DNA of 64,000 nt, from assembly GCA_017562135.1 (NCBI GenBank), contig QEYB01000963.1, forward strand, positions 62,001 through 126,000, read 5' to 3'. The DNA is from Dipylidium caninum. Taxonomy: Eukaryota > Platyhelminthes > Cestoda > Cyclophyllidea > Dipylidiidae. The notes under the pieces are model-generated. The model worked only from the letters and a program-made list of their open reading frames with translations, made no database searches and was not told the origin of the DNA. Below are positions 35,690 through 48,740 of this stretch, piece after piece (the first letter of the stretch is position 1; each line of letters begins with the position of its first letter). Made by a program: the position numbers and the translations under genes.

Positions 35690-37145
35690 CGCAAGCTTTT
35701 CTTTTCTCTACGTAATTATGACACTCAACTACCCCATGAGTTCTGGTCTGCCACATGAGTGTCCTTGAAAGAAACTGGGAGTTCGTGGCAGGAGGGAGTG
35801 GGGCAGAAGTGTGAGTAGCGTTAATGGATGACGTTGTGTTGGACGACGATATTGTCTGTATTTACCGAGTGCATCGTCGTCCAAGCAATTTTGCGTCGCT
35901 GTTCAAGCATGTCGTCATTCCACGACATCCCGTTGGAACGACGCGAACTTTGATGCTTCGACATCTTTCTTGAACGAAAGCTTAAAAAAGACAGTCCGCT
36001 GCTGCAAATGTACATTATTCAAAGCAAAAGCTACGCGGATTTGCATGTTTCTGGTTTTTTATTTACGTCGAAGTGAGTTGAAGTGGAATGGGGAATTCAA
36101 AAGGCGACTCGGAAAAATGCATGGCAAATTTAAAGGCAAGAAATATCAGAAGCAAGGAATTAGCGACAGTAATGACAGACGTCGCTAAATCGCGCATTGC
36201 ATGGGGAGACAGCAGAGCCGAGGACAGCCTCATTTCTCTCTGGCAACATGCAGTGTGTGCGATCAAAGCGTAGTCCGCCCAAGTGCAATCGAATGGCCTC
36301 AACTTTTCTCTCCGTCGAGGTCAGGGGACGCCGCTTACACATGACATCAACCCCATTTGGCCATTTAACAGGCCAGTGTGGGAAAAGAGGGTGTGAGATC
36401 TAATTTGCCACTTCTCTTCTCCCCCTAATTTCTCGAAAGATCTCGATTTCCTAATGCTTTTTGTTTCCATCTAACTCTTGTATTGAGCGCAGTAGTTCTA
36501 CTTACCCACGTTCTGGTCGGTCAGTTGTCCCGGTTGAAGTGTGATGAAGACCGACACTCGTTCGGTTGATTACTGTTTGCGACGGTAGTTGTCTCCATTG
36601 TGGAGAGATTCCAACAGGGGCAGGCTGCGTCAGTGGCGAGCAGCGAAGGAAAATGTCGTTAGCAAAGAACTAGCGATGAACACATTTCCCACACCGCAAG
36701 GCTGGTCACTTCGTACCGTCCTTTTCAATCGAATTTTATAGTCTCTCGCTGAGTCCACTTCACTGTAACTCGTCTACGGAATGACTTTACCGTACTTTGA
36801 GCACAACTAACTTAAATTCATCCACACACTGCTTCCTCCTCACACGATGTAAACCCATCCGCTTGGAGTTGGCATGCTTTACCCTTCGTCCCCTGATCAC
36901 CTCCCGAAATACTTTGTAACCCTTTAATGCACTAAGCCGACTGGGTTGGTGTCATTTTTGGAATTGAGATAGGACTAGTACTTTTGTGCAAGGAGAGGAA
37001 TAAGGCAGTCTTGATAAGCTCTTGATCATCACCCGTAAGATTCCACACACAAATGCGTCGCCCTTCTTTCGTCCAATATCACCCTGACGAGTGACAGAAA
37101 TGTGGTTGTGCGCAAATGGGTGGACAGTCTAGACAGAATAGTAGA
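35690..37145 (+). repeat. Direct repeat R1, copy 2
   Basis: Second full copy of R1 (see 18280-19740). A 61-codon + frame at 36088-36273 is not kept in the other copy, so it is not a conserved gene. Confidence 0.8.
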
Positions 37146-37349
37146 TCGTAGACATGAGTATTCACCCAGCTATAGGAAGTGCCGCGTACTCCCCTTTAAT
37201 GCGGAGTAGGGGATGGACGGAGGGCGAACTGCAATGTGCGCGAAGATATTATTATTGCGTGGTTAGGAAAGCTTTTTCCCCAAATCACCGTGAATTCTAC
37301 TTCGTATTTGTGTACTGCCAACGAGTTTTCCTGAGGTCGAACAGCCGCG

Positions 37350-37760
37350 CGACCCCACATATGTCAAGAGCATATAATCTTGGCTCCGGCGATTCGGGTG
37401 TGATGCTTCAAACAGGCCTCCACTCAACCTCTACCAGTTAAGCTCTGGCCTGAGAGTCAATCAGCAACTCGTGGGCCCGGCAACTCGTCAAAGCCAAGTC
37501 GCACACCAACGATTTCGTATGTAGCAACTCCTATTTGTGGCTTGGAGTCTGGGTGAATCGTCTACTCACTCTTGTTAGATGAGATTGGAAAAGTAGTAGC
37601 CTGGGTCTGACAACAATGAAGGGGAGGTAGTTTTCTCTGCAACTCATCTTCCTTCTATTCTCAATGATCTCGTCTCTTGTCATTTTTACCCTCAGTGGGT
37701 TTTCGCGGAGCCTCTCGGGTCCAAACCTTGAGCCACGAGGCAACAGATCCATCACAGCCT
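37350..37760 (+). repeat. Diverged direct repeat R5, copy 2
   Basis: Patchy partner of 25130-25860. It directly follows R1 copy 2, whereas in the first set about 5.4 kb lies between R1 and R5. This suggests that R1 and R5 were once adjacent and that extra DNA entered the first set. Confidence 0.45.
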
Positions 37761-40700
37761 TCCGCCGACTTTCATCCTTCCGCCACTCGGCTAGGAGATG
37801 TTAACTCCTATGCCCTCCTCACTAGCAGTCTGTGCGAGTAGACCGAACAGGCTCAATTTGAATGGAGTTGAATTGCTGGATGATATTGCGAGAAGAGTTG
37901 GAGTTTTTCGGATGGAAGTTGGACTTTGTGGTGTCAGAAACAGTGAACACTCGGCACTCCTTTGTTGCCCTCTATTTGACGCAAAAATCCATTCGGAAAT
38001 GCCTTCAGTAGAGGCACCGACGCCAACTAAGTAGTCAACGAGTTGCATCGGAACTTCGAAACATCCTCACTTTCGTGCATCCTCGGCCAACATCTGCATC
38101 ACAATGCATACTCTGTGTCCCCAGTCAGGATACCGATGAGATGCGATCCTAACTTCTCTTCTGACCATTCAACCGACTGGGTAGTGAACTGGTGATCCGC
38201 AGAGAGCAAAGCGTTCTCAATCGCCCCAACCGCACTGAGGAAGGAGTAGCGTATGTCTCCACCTCTTTTATCGACACACAAATTCCAAATCACCTAAACA
38301 AGCAGTCCCTGCATCTTAACTTTGACTTGTATGTTGCATTAACCGCGTCGTTGGCTACGTTTGTCGACGGATAGTAAACCAAAAACCAACTCTGAATGAG
38401 CCAACGCCTCTTTGTGTGCGGTTATGCTTATCGCCCATCTGTCTCACAAGGCCAATGTAACGGTACGGAAAGTTTTGCCATTGGCCAGCCAGCTAAACGT
38501 CATCCGACAAGTTCCTGACGGATTTTCGGATGCGGGATGTCAGGACCGCGATGTGTGACCTGAACACATTCACACTATCGCATGACATGAACGATTTCCT
38601 ACGTCGACCTGTGGCAGTGTGGAACTTTGCAGATGTCCCAAGGAGGCGACTGAGTCTTCAGGTGAATCAACCAATTCTATGTCTGCGACTTCTGCAAATG
38701 CATGCTTTATTCTCATTCACTCACCGCAATTGCAAAAAGCTCCCAACATCCAGCGGAGCCAAAGAGGGTAGCGGTGCAAACGTGGCATCTGCGACATTGA
38801 AGATGATCGCATTTTAATGCTTTTGTCAATGCCGCCGTCAACTTTTCTCCAACAACTCGGTGAATACATTCAGCATGGCGTAAGCATTCCAAATTGGGCA
38901 AGTCACGTAACACCTCGGCACATGGCAACGACGATATTACCCTTCCCTCCCGAGTGCATCGTTGTCCATACAATTTCCAGTCTGTGGAGATAGGAGATCT
39001 TCGTCACAGCTGGAGGCATCTTGTCACTTACATTGAAAAGTCAGGTGTCTATGCTCTGTAACTTGTGCCTGTCTCCTCCGTGCTCCAAATCATGCAAGAA
39101 AGGAGCTCTGCGAAACATCGTTTGAATTGGTGCAGAAATCACTATGCTGCCGTGAATGTAGCGCCAGGTAATCACTGCTGCGTTGTCAGGATTGACTCCA
39201 GTTACCGAACTAACTTCCATCGCTATCAGTGACTTTCTGTCATCAACCGGGCAAATTATATTTGCCTTTCGAAAAAGGTAGCAGTGCGTTCATCTGTGAA
39301 ATATCGGCTGAATATGGAGGGTGTGGCAAAACTCCATAATGCATCGATGCTAATTTGCCAACAACAATTTCACCGAGGCTGTGCTCACTCAGAACCTTTA
39401 TCATGCAACAACATTGCTCCATGCAGACATCAATTTTGGCTGTTTTCTTTCATGAATTTCTTCTCACGCACGATATCAATTGTACGGCAATGGGACTCCA
39501 CCGCCCTTATGATTTTACTTGGTTGTAGGAAAGAACAACTCCTCATCTCATAGCTTCACCCTCATAGGTTTGACGGCCACAGACGATAGTGACCGCAGTC
39601 GGGGAAATCGTGGAGGTCAATTTGGGTGGTGGTGGAAGGTCCTGACTTGGACTCATTTCAATTGTTTATCTGGCGACCCAGCATGCTTTCTCCCTCATCA
39701 CGGCAAATCTCCCCTTCAGTGCTGGGGACGGAGGACAAACCCATTGCTTTATAATAAAGCACCCAGCTGCGATGGCTACTCTGGCGAAAATACCATCATC
39801 ATCGAACGAGGAAGATTATTCAATCCATTCAACTGAGATTATTTGGAATCGTTCACTTGCCTATCGTCCTTGATTGACTTATCAGCAAGTCATATGTTAG
39901 TCGGCGACATTTGTATGGCGATTAGAGAATACTGCAGTGTAAGGATATGACGTGGCGCACCCGCACGAGCCGAGGCGACAATGGATGAGGCTGGTTCTGT
40001 TTTTAAGCGGGAGGACGGAGAGTTTGCGACGTTCCGCTGCCGTAACACAAAAAAACCCCTGGCGTCCACCCACTGGACAGTGTCAAGAACCCTACTTTCT
40101 CCCACTTCATCACGTAGATGATTGGAGCGGGGCGAAAACGAGAGGTGCCAATTCGCAGTGTCTATCTACGCCAGATGAATTACGCCTCTTTGGTCGGAAA
40201 AAGCTTGCTTTCGTTATTTATGCTACACTGACGGCTATTAGGCGCATCAGACGACAAAGTCTCGACTGTTTAATGCCTCACGTCTGCCCAGTTGGGAACT
40301 TCACAGGTTGATGCTGCTGAGAAGGTGGAGGTACAATTGATAGGGAAAGGAAGGTAGAGTGAATTTTTGTAACCTCTGCCGAAGATAAGGATAATTACTT
40401 CAACAAACAAACTAATCGCAAGATGTCAAATTTCTAAAGTGATTTGTTCGAAATTTGATGATAGATGGTGTCCAGACTGCCTTAAAGAAAAAAGATGAAA
40501 GGGTGTTGAGTGTTCCACATAGTCTGCGCTATGACGAAGTCGCAATGCGCGGAGTTGTGCTCGGTTGTTAGGTGTCACTCAGTGCTGAAGGCGTCCTCTC
40601 ACGTCACTTGCCACGTCTCAGCGTTATTAAGACAGTATAGCCAGACTTAATTCGACAAATTGAGAGTGGCCTTAACTTGGTTGCGTGAAGTCCTCTGAAG

Positions 40701-43700
40701 GGACGTCTCGGGGCTAAGGTGGGCACAAAGAAATAGATGCACGTAAAAGGAGTTTCGAGGAGTTTGGGAATAGACATGTTGAGGAAATTAAACTGAGCAG
40801 GAGATGCGAGGAACGAGGAGGGGGCCGAGAGGCGGCACTTTGCTGTGTCCGTCAGCGCCATGAGGTAAAGACTGTGATTGCTACACCTCCGTGGAGAAGA
40901 GGTACGCTTCTCGGCCAGAAAGTGTTCTCCTTACCTATTCACTCCAACTACATTGCATTGTGCATCCTTCTCAGACGTCAATTTCAAGGAAAACTGTAAA
41001 GTAATTACTGATATAATTTTCATTCATTTCCTCTTCCTGCCGCCGCCTTTTCATTTATACTTAAGATGGTTGTGTAGCAAATTGAGCGCTCTCGACATTG
41101 GGTGCGTACCGAAAATTGCCAGCTCTACTGAAGGCCGTTAGCTGCATAATGCGACTAAGTCACGATTGTTTACTTCCTCCATTCTAACGGACATCACGGT
41201 GTCAGTTCGAATCGTCACAGTCTCAGGATGCTGAAAATGTAACGGGCGAAATTGGTGGCAACAGAAGGAGGATTGCGACTCTGTGACCCCCAACGAAGGC
41301 AACAATAATTTTTTTCAGCTTACAGACAATTGGTAAGCAAACAAATATAAAATGAATGTTTTGTTCGGAATTGGGAATTAAGAAGCGTTGTGAATGACTT
41401 GAAGAAGACGAAAGTGGGCTGAGTGTTCCACGCGCAGTGAACACTCTACAGCTGCAGCACTAGTCGAATTGGGGTCCTCTTCTCTTCCTGATGAGACACT
41501 CTTCTTAACAACACAGATTTTTCAAGTTTCTTCTTTTTGTATTTCCCCTCTGACTACGTGCGCCAGCACGGAGGGTGTTGAGGTAACTGGTGGTGGTCAT
41601 TGAGCAACGTGGTCATCCCAGAACCCTACAGCTTCCTCTTCCCACGATCTCGTAGTGAAAAAGAACCCAGTCGAATCATTCGAATGTTTCTCGAGGCTGT
41701 GTCAGCACGAAGGATGTTGAGGCAGATGGTGGCGAGCAAGGCGGAGAGTGGGAGAGGAGATGAGCAGGTCAGAAACGGCAGTTAGCCTGAATTTAAAAGC
41801 CGACTTTGATGCTCCCCCACTTGCTTTTGGTGCATCACTCTACCACAATCGGCATACAATCACCAAATCTCTTCGAAACATTGCACAGTATTCCACGTTG
41901 GCTGTCCTAGTACCTTCCCAACTCCCCACTTTTCTTGTTTCTTAAAACGCGCCGTTGGCATTTCAACATCATTTCGTGACATGTGACACTTCATTACGGA
42001 ATGGACGGAGAGGAAATGTCGTCAAGACAGGATATCGCCCGTTGCAGAACGTATCCCCATTAGCCGCTGATGTGAGGAAAAACGATAAACCCCTGAGCAA
42101 CATGGTTATGCTCTGACTCCACGATTACCGCACTCCAGCCTTTTTCTACCCCAGTCCATGCCTCAAGGAAAACAGCGTCACTGATGCTTTATGAAAGCTC
42201 CAAGTTGCTCCATATTTGCTTGAATTATGGTGAGCAACAGTAAGCGAGGACAAAGTGATATGTAACTCGGTTAGACACCAGGAATCACAAATCACCGCAG
42301 AGGCAATGGGGCGTCAAAATCGGTGTCAGACTGTCAACTTTGCTACGAACACGTGTAAGCGGCGGCAAGTTCGATGGCAAGATGGGCAGCACGATGCAAG
42401 ATGCGACACAAGACAGTCGTGGCAAAGTGAGAAGGAGGCCGCCCCGAACCATCCAATTGGCTCACCTCACATCCGAAATAACCGCTCTTGGATTGCTTAG
42501 TAGCCATGTCCAGGGCCCCTTCGAAGGGGACGCCTTGATCGCTTTTTTGTGATTTATCCCTCATACCTCGTTATCGCGTTACATCTCACCTTTTATCGTT
42601 TATTTTTTTGCCCCCCAAAATTGTGATATAGATACAGCCACGCATAGCCTTCTCCAAGCATCCGCCATGCAATTTGGCCTCTGGTGTAATGTGGCGAAAA
42701 GTCGGTGTTGGGAAACTGATGAGCTGATGATCAACAACCTTGCTCAAAGACACTCAGCTTTTGGTTCTGACACCGGACTTGCCAATACGGGACGGGTAAT
42801 GCGGGGCTGCAGCCGGGTCTGTTTTCAAGTAGGTTGTCTTGCAGCATATGTAACCGCGGCTCGATTTTCCCATTCTGAAGACTGCAAAGAACAACCCAAA
42901 CTGAAGTGGAAGGATACTGCGAGGATAGTGCTCGGCATTGGGGGAGTTCCAAGTTGGTAAGTGGAAACAATGGACTTCGAAGTCCTGCTTAGTCTCGTGT
43001 TCGCAAGTGCATCATTACTGAACTGAGCTAAATTGCGGATCCATACTTAGTAGGATGAATAGCTACTTCACCGCTATCTAATTTCACAGCGTATTAAAAA
43101 TTCCGAGCCACACGGGAAGTGGCATCGTTGGAAACCCGAGTGGTTGCAACTGCGACTGATGTTGTCCAGAGACTGTGAGCTTGCCGGCAATTGAGGCTGA
43201 TCTCGGTCTGGAAAGTCCACGACACGCTGAATGGGACCACCGAGTTGGCGAAGGTGGTAGATGTGAATCCAGCTTAAAATTGCGGTTGTCGGCGACGGGA
43301 AGGCTCGCTGAGGCGTTGGTGAACAGACGGGGATTCTACATAAGTGCACAAAACTACACGGCGTCCCTCCGTGTGTCTTCGTAGAGACCTTTCGAAGTAC
43401 ATCATTGCGGCACGAGGCAATAGATCCAGCAGTTTAGGAGGTTTATGAATAAAGCCTCTGGCAAATGTTTGAACCAATATAATTGTGCAAGGCTATCTGT
43501 GAAATTAGCAATTCTTATGGAATCGTCTTCTTGACAATGCGTAAACAGCAACGGTGTGTGGGTCCAAAGAAGCGCAGTTAACATTTTCTCCCCAAGAGGC
43601 GGAATTCACCTTCAGAAAGGAGTAAAAATCACTTTGTTCATCTCAAGGAGTAGAAGAAAAAAGCGAAGTCGTGTCTCGCATCCATCTCGTCCTCGCCTCG

Positions 43701-44877
43701 ATTCTCTCGTCTGCGTGATGAGATGGGCGAGTAGAGAGGATTGGCAAAGGTTCACGCCACTGTCTGGTGGGTAGAGGGCTACCAACCGTTGAGCTACTCC
43801 CTTCCACTGTCATGAAGAGAGAAGCGGCTCAAGGCCTTCATTACCCCGCCCCGTCCTGTCCGGCGTCGGTCAGCCTCCCGCCCGTCTTGGTAAGTCGGGT
43901 GGCAGAACAAACGTGGCGAGTCATTACGCAGCATTGTCGTCCTCGCACTCAACAGTTTACCAGAACCAACTTGTCGCCACAGCACACCGCATGCCAAATT
44001 ACACGGGAGATGCTTGGCGAAGGATACATGTGGCGGCATAATGAGCAGAATTTGGGTGGGCAACAGTGTTCACGGGAATCGGCGAGAGTAATTAAATCTT
44101 CATTGCTTCTTATAATCACTCGAAAGATTGCATCGCCGTATAATAGTTGTTTGCAGTATACACTAAGGGCATTCATACAGATTGGATGATGAAGTAGCAA
44201 ATTGATTGTGACTTGCCCCTCCAAACTCCGTCGCCAGGGGGATAGCCGGGCATTCCGACAGATCGGGTGCTTCGTTAATTTGGCTTGGATCTAGTTTGAA
44301 TCGCCGGCCCCCAGCGCACATGGAGCTCAAATGGTGGGACTGGCGAGCCTTCCATGTTTGTGACATATCGAACTGTTGTTACTTTGTGCTTGCATGTTAG
44401 TGCGTCATAACCTGCTCGCTCCTCGATACGCTGCTTGTGTACAGCTTCAGCATTTGTCTGGCCACATGAAGAATGGCAATTTCAGCTATTCGGCACCCAA
44501 ATTGATACTGGGCAGGAGGTCTATTTAAGGCGGGCACCTTAGATCCAGTCGGACACACAACACTGTGTTATCGTCAAAAACCCCGCTGTCAGATTTTAAG
44601 ACCGGCGTCGGTGACTGTCATTTTATGTCAGCAGGCTTGTTTTTGCCCTACCTCCAAACGTTTCGCTTCCCAATGAAGAACGAGATATGATGCTGATGTT
44701 CGTGTTGACGCACTCACACGACACATTCATTCTCCTTCCATTCTCCCTACCATTCCCTCAGCCGATTTTCTGCTATTTTCATTCGGTCTTCTTATCTCCG
44801 CCATCTCCGCCATCTCAGCACAATTGCACTTCATCCGTCTTTTCACCATTCTGCCGACGTAAAGGAGACTTTCACCT

Positions 44878-44918
44878 AACAAACAAACAAACAAGCTAAC
44901 TAACTAACTAACTAACTG
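44878..44918. repeat. Tetranucleotide microsatellites (AAAC)n and (CTAA)n
   Basis: About four AAAC units run straight into about six CTAA units near the right end of the 27 kb mosaic. Confidence 0.85.
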
Positions 44919-45235
44919 GATAATTACGAAGCCAGCTAATCTCGGGTGCAGCAACCTTTCACGAAGTAATACTCCGAGGCGGAAATGGCTACCACCGGCG
45001 CTCAAACTCATGTAGTCTTGTACTTTCCCTCAATCTCAAAGAATTTCTGTAGTGCTCTTGTTGTAAGCGCAATTGGAGGTCTTAAACGAGTCTGTAGTGC
45101 GCAGTGGGAGTTGACGCATGCACTTGGATGCACCGAGTAGGACTTGAATTTGCGTGATTCCACAGCCTACGCCACGTAAACCACACGTTTTTCCCCATCA
45201 TAAGGCACTTGTCCAGTATTTCCTTAATCTCGTAT

Positions 45236-47370
45236 GTAAGTCAACCCACTTCCGTTGATTCTGTATATCAAACGCATTGGTGAGATTGCGGACCCTCAAA
45301 TAATGCATTACGTTTTGGCTCTCTTCTCGTAGTGTTTAATAAGTGCCAAAATTGGATCCGCTTCAAGTAGACGAGGGGAAATCTTCACGCGACCTGCCCC
45401 CCTCTTCCTTTTCTAAAGCTGGATTTTTTTCTGTTGCGTCGGTCTCATAAACGTGAGTCGATTCTAACCTCAGGTCGTATGTAGCGTCTTCACCGCTCCC
45501 CGCTCCGCCCCGCAATCTACGGATTGAATTGGTTTAACTAGAAATTTTGGCTTTGCGACAAAGTGGTTAAGGTGAAGGAGATGGTATTGGCAGGAGCCTA
45601 TCCTCATCCATCTTCCTCCATAACGAGAATGTCGCTGTCCTTTGCATCGGGACATGTTGGATACCACTCTTTCCCTCCTATTGTCATTTCAACACTACCA
45701 ATCAACGTAGAACGGCGCCTTCCTCGACATCGGTAACATGCCGGAAAGCAATTTGATCTGTGTGTCCCCTTTCAAAGGGGACCTGCCTCGTAGACTCTCA
45801 TTTCTCCTTCCGCTTGTTGATTGTTTTTCGAAAATCTTAGGAAAGTGCCTCAACCCCTTTGCTCTTTTACTGCGAGGCCATGAAACGTCAGGAGCCGGCA
45901 CCATATTTTACACCCCAACCGCCGTGAATTAATTTCAACCAGCCCGTGAACCTTCCTCGTTCGATCCAAAATCCGCGTAGAATCGCACAAAATCCTCAGA
46001 TTTCGCGGCCGCCACCACCTTCAGGGCCGGTGACGCAGTCGATTCTCTCACAACTCCATCAGCGCCACGGTTATCGCAAGTGCCCTCACCGTGTCGATCG
46101 GGTCGCGATCTCCAAACACCGACCATTGCGTCTTCCAGCGCCGGTGCTGCAGCCATTCTCCTTTCCGCTTCAGAAAAAAGTGCGGCCTTCAAGAGGATAA
46201 GTTAGGAAAAGTAAGTTCTTTTTGCGTGCATCATGAAACTACATTGCGATATCTCTAAGATCTCACTCCTTCCGTTTCGCCCTTTCCTTCCCTCTTACTT
46301 TTCCTTTTCACATTCATTAATGCTGCGTACATGTGTATTGAGAAAAGGCCTTTTTAAGTAAAAACTTCACAAATGTAGAATCGTCATGCCTGCACAAAAT
46401 CTTATTACGCGTACAGCTCATTTGACGAGAAAAGGAACTACACGAATTCTACTTATCCCCACACGCTCACCTGGCACTTACACCTCCCTAAAACCCATCT
46501 TTTAAACCTCTTTCCCCTCTCACTACATTGATTGGCCATCGCAAATTCTCATACCACTTTGGAGCGAAGTGTTTCCCCACAAAACAACTGCAGACAGTTG
46601 GAAAATGTGTGTGAACGCGATTCAGCGGAGACCAGTGTTTTGAAGTTGAAGTATTGCGATGTGATGACTGTCAACCGCTCACGCCAGTGTTTCAAAGTCC
46701 ACGCCTCACCAAGGACATGATTGTTACACCGAGAGTTCGCGTTGCCTCTCAGCGTCACGGCATAATTCTCAGGTGCTTGAGAGGACAGATATTCCACGTA
46801 TCGTCTTTCTCGAGAGAATTTCTTTCGCCAGATTATTGTAGAAACCAATTTGAGAGTCGCGTGATAGTTCTGCTGCGCTGATGCGATGTATACTTAGGTT
46901 TGTGGTGTGAATAGTGCACCAGGCCGCAGATTAGGCTCAAATCCGATTAAATGGAAGACTTTAATTTTTTCCGTTCTATTCTTTCCTCCTCTCTCGCACA
47001 GGTCGTGTCAGAACAGTCCCCGACGCCAGCTACATCAACGGTCAACGATCGCGATAACCTGGAGGCATCTTTGAGTAATGCGTTGAACAAATTGCTGTCA
47101 CAACGACGCTGTTATCTCTCGGACGATGAGGAGAACGATTCGGATTCATTCTAAGAGGCCTCCTCCCTTCTAACGCTTTTCATTTTTATGCTCATAGTGG
47201 TATTTCTTCCGCACACATATTTGCCTTACCTGCTCATATGCTGCTCTCAAAGTGGTCGATTCTACATTCTATTGTCTGATCTGTTTAATTAAACGGAGAG
47301 ATAGTGATTGAACACCGCCCTTTTTGTTTCCACTAATCCAGACGCTACTCTTAATAATAAGTAGACAACC
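45236..47370 (+). pseudogene. WASP copy B, proline-rich and C-terminal half
   Basis: Aligns with copy A from about 13430 to 15783. The proline-rich exon remnant (about 45877-46210) keeps an ATGAAACGTCAG start but has lost the acceptor AG and carries several deletions, so its frame breaks. It ends at a normal GTAAGT donor (46211) after GATAAGTTAGGAAAA. About 290 bases of the last intron are missing relative to copy A at 46684. From 46685 on, the sequence is nearly identical to copy A, including the complete terminal exon 47002-47154 (QSPTPATSTVNDRDNLEA to DSDSF). The terminal exon and its poly(A) signal look functional; the gene as a whole does not. Confidence 0.85.
46685..47370 (+). repeat. 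Near-identical tract, partner of 15101-15783
   Basis: Three bases longer than its partner through single extra T residues in T-runs, plus one substitution at 46859. The left edge coincides with the 290-base gap relative to copy A. Confidence 0.85.
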
Positions 47371-47399
47371 CTTTGCACAGCAACGTTTGAGAAGTTTAT

Positions 47400-48170
47400 G
47401 AGCGTGGAGAAGTGAGGAAGTAGGAGAGCATCGACAGTTTTAGGGATTCGCAACTCCGCACTGAGTCACAGAGGAGGAGGCTTAGGCCACCCCAAAGATG
47501 ATCGTGACGAAAATGGGCTGCCTACTCAGCATTGACGGGTGTTTGTCTTTCCTCGCCCTCTCCACCGCACACGGCTCTGTTCGCCCTCTACTGGTTTGCT
47601 ACGTTCCCTCGATGAACGAGTGGCGCACTTTGACTCTACTCGATCTCCTTACATTTGTACGCACTTTATGGGCATAAGGCGTCGCCCCTACTCTACTACA
47701 CACACACAAAACAGCCATTCTCCCCACCCTCACAAAGCTAATTTACACTCTACTCCTTTCGGTTTTGCTGTCCGCTTACAGTGGTGAAGTTCGTTATAAA
47801 AAGGCTAGTGTGAAGATGAGCTCAACTTGGGTACTCCCATAAAGTGGCTGTTCAAATCTTGCCGCAGGTGCGATGAGGCCGCGTCATACACCGAGGGACG
47901 ATGCCAAGGTGGTGGGGGGAGGGCAACAATATGCCGAAGAAAACACGATGTTGCAGTTCACCGCCACGTTAGTTCACCACCTGCATGGTTTTGTGTTGCG
48001 ACAGGGAACTTGTGTGCGCACATCCGTGTCTGGAGGTGAGATCTTGGGACCTGCTGATGGATAACAGGATCTGACATGGCGCTGCCACGCTGCCGCAGCT
48101 TATCCAATCCAAGTGGACTGACTGCAACATCTCTCACGTTCCAACATTTCCAAAACTACGTTGAAGCTTG
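47400..48170 (+). repeat. 3'-flank block (second copy), homologous to 15940-16700
   Basis: Same order as after copy A and in direct contact with the copy B 3' end. Open frames here (47827-48039 and 47873-48064) are not continuous in the first copy. Confidence 0.7.
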
Positions 48171-48740
48171 TTGGAGATATGAGTATCATGGAAGATCACA
48201 AATCGAAAACGAAAAATTAGCAAGGTGAATGGAGCGAGTGAGCCCTCAAGTTACTCAGATTCCATTGTTCATATACCCTTTGAGACTGTTAATCAATGAA
48301 AAAGGTGTTTTCTAGCCATTATTCAGCCTCAGTAGAGAAATTGGTGTCAAATGCGTTGGTGCTGAGCCTCAGGTTCTCCTTCTCAATGAACAACATCCCG
48401 CAGGATTCAGCTACAGCGAGGTGATACTTAATGGCGCAGCAAAAGTAGTGGTGTGACAATACTCTGGCAGGGAACAAAACTTGCAGACACTTCGGCTTTT
48501 AGGCGCATAACTTACGCAACTTTGTTGTGGTCGTTCTCCAGCCCTACCCCGACACACAGTCTTACTACTGCTTCACTGAAGCTCTGATCTCCACTAAATC
48601 AGTGGTATTGTATCTCCATTTTCGCCTCCATTCCCTTTACGACAGGTCGCCATATGGTGGACAAATACTTCGCGCAGGGGCTAACCCCCACCCAAACAGC
48701 CTCGTAAATGATATTTCGTAATGCGTCAAATTTCGAGCGG
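48171..48740 (+). pseudogene. Decayed copy of decarboxylase exon 1 and start of exon 2
   Basis: Aligns with 55374-55950. The exon 1 ATG is kept (gtatcatggaagatca versus gtatcatggaaaatca). The bases around the GTGAGT donor are deleted. Exon 2 begins atggtggacaaatacttc as in the real gene but then diverges with indels and stops. The TATA box found before the real gene is absent. The match ends near 48740, so only the 5' end was duplicated. Confidence 0.75.

Larger units (their letters stand above)
18250..45235. repeat. About 27 kb gene-free repeat mosaic splitting WASP copy B
   Basis: To the left lies the intron sequence after the CRIB exon of copy B; to the right that same intron resumes near the proline-rich exon. 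About 360 bases of copy A intron (13070-13430) have no match at the junction. No reading frame above 185 codons and no transposase, reverse transcriptase or gag-like motif was recognised. I saw no clear long terminal repeats or terminal inverted repeats at the two ends. The interior is mostly old, diverged direct and inverted repeats, described separately. It may be a nested set of non-autonomous elements or a relic satellite-like cluster. Confidence 0.6.

Noticed and set aside
36088..36273. 61-codon + frame inside R1
   Set aside because: The homologous stretch in the other R1 copy (about 18640-18830) has stops and indels, so no coding constraint.
45115..45180. tRNA-like boxes on the - strand (TGGCGTAGGCTGTGG and AATTCAAGTCC)
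   Set aside because: The two boxes are about 20 bases too close and no acceptor stem forms, so it is at best a truncated tRNA-derived relic.
18250..45235. LTR retrotransposon, Polinton or viral origin for the 27 kb insert
   Set aside because: No integrase, polymerase, protease, capsid or reverse transcriptase motif and no long terminal repeats were seen.
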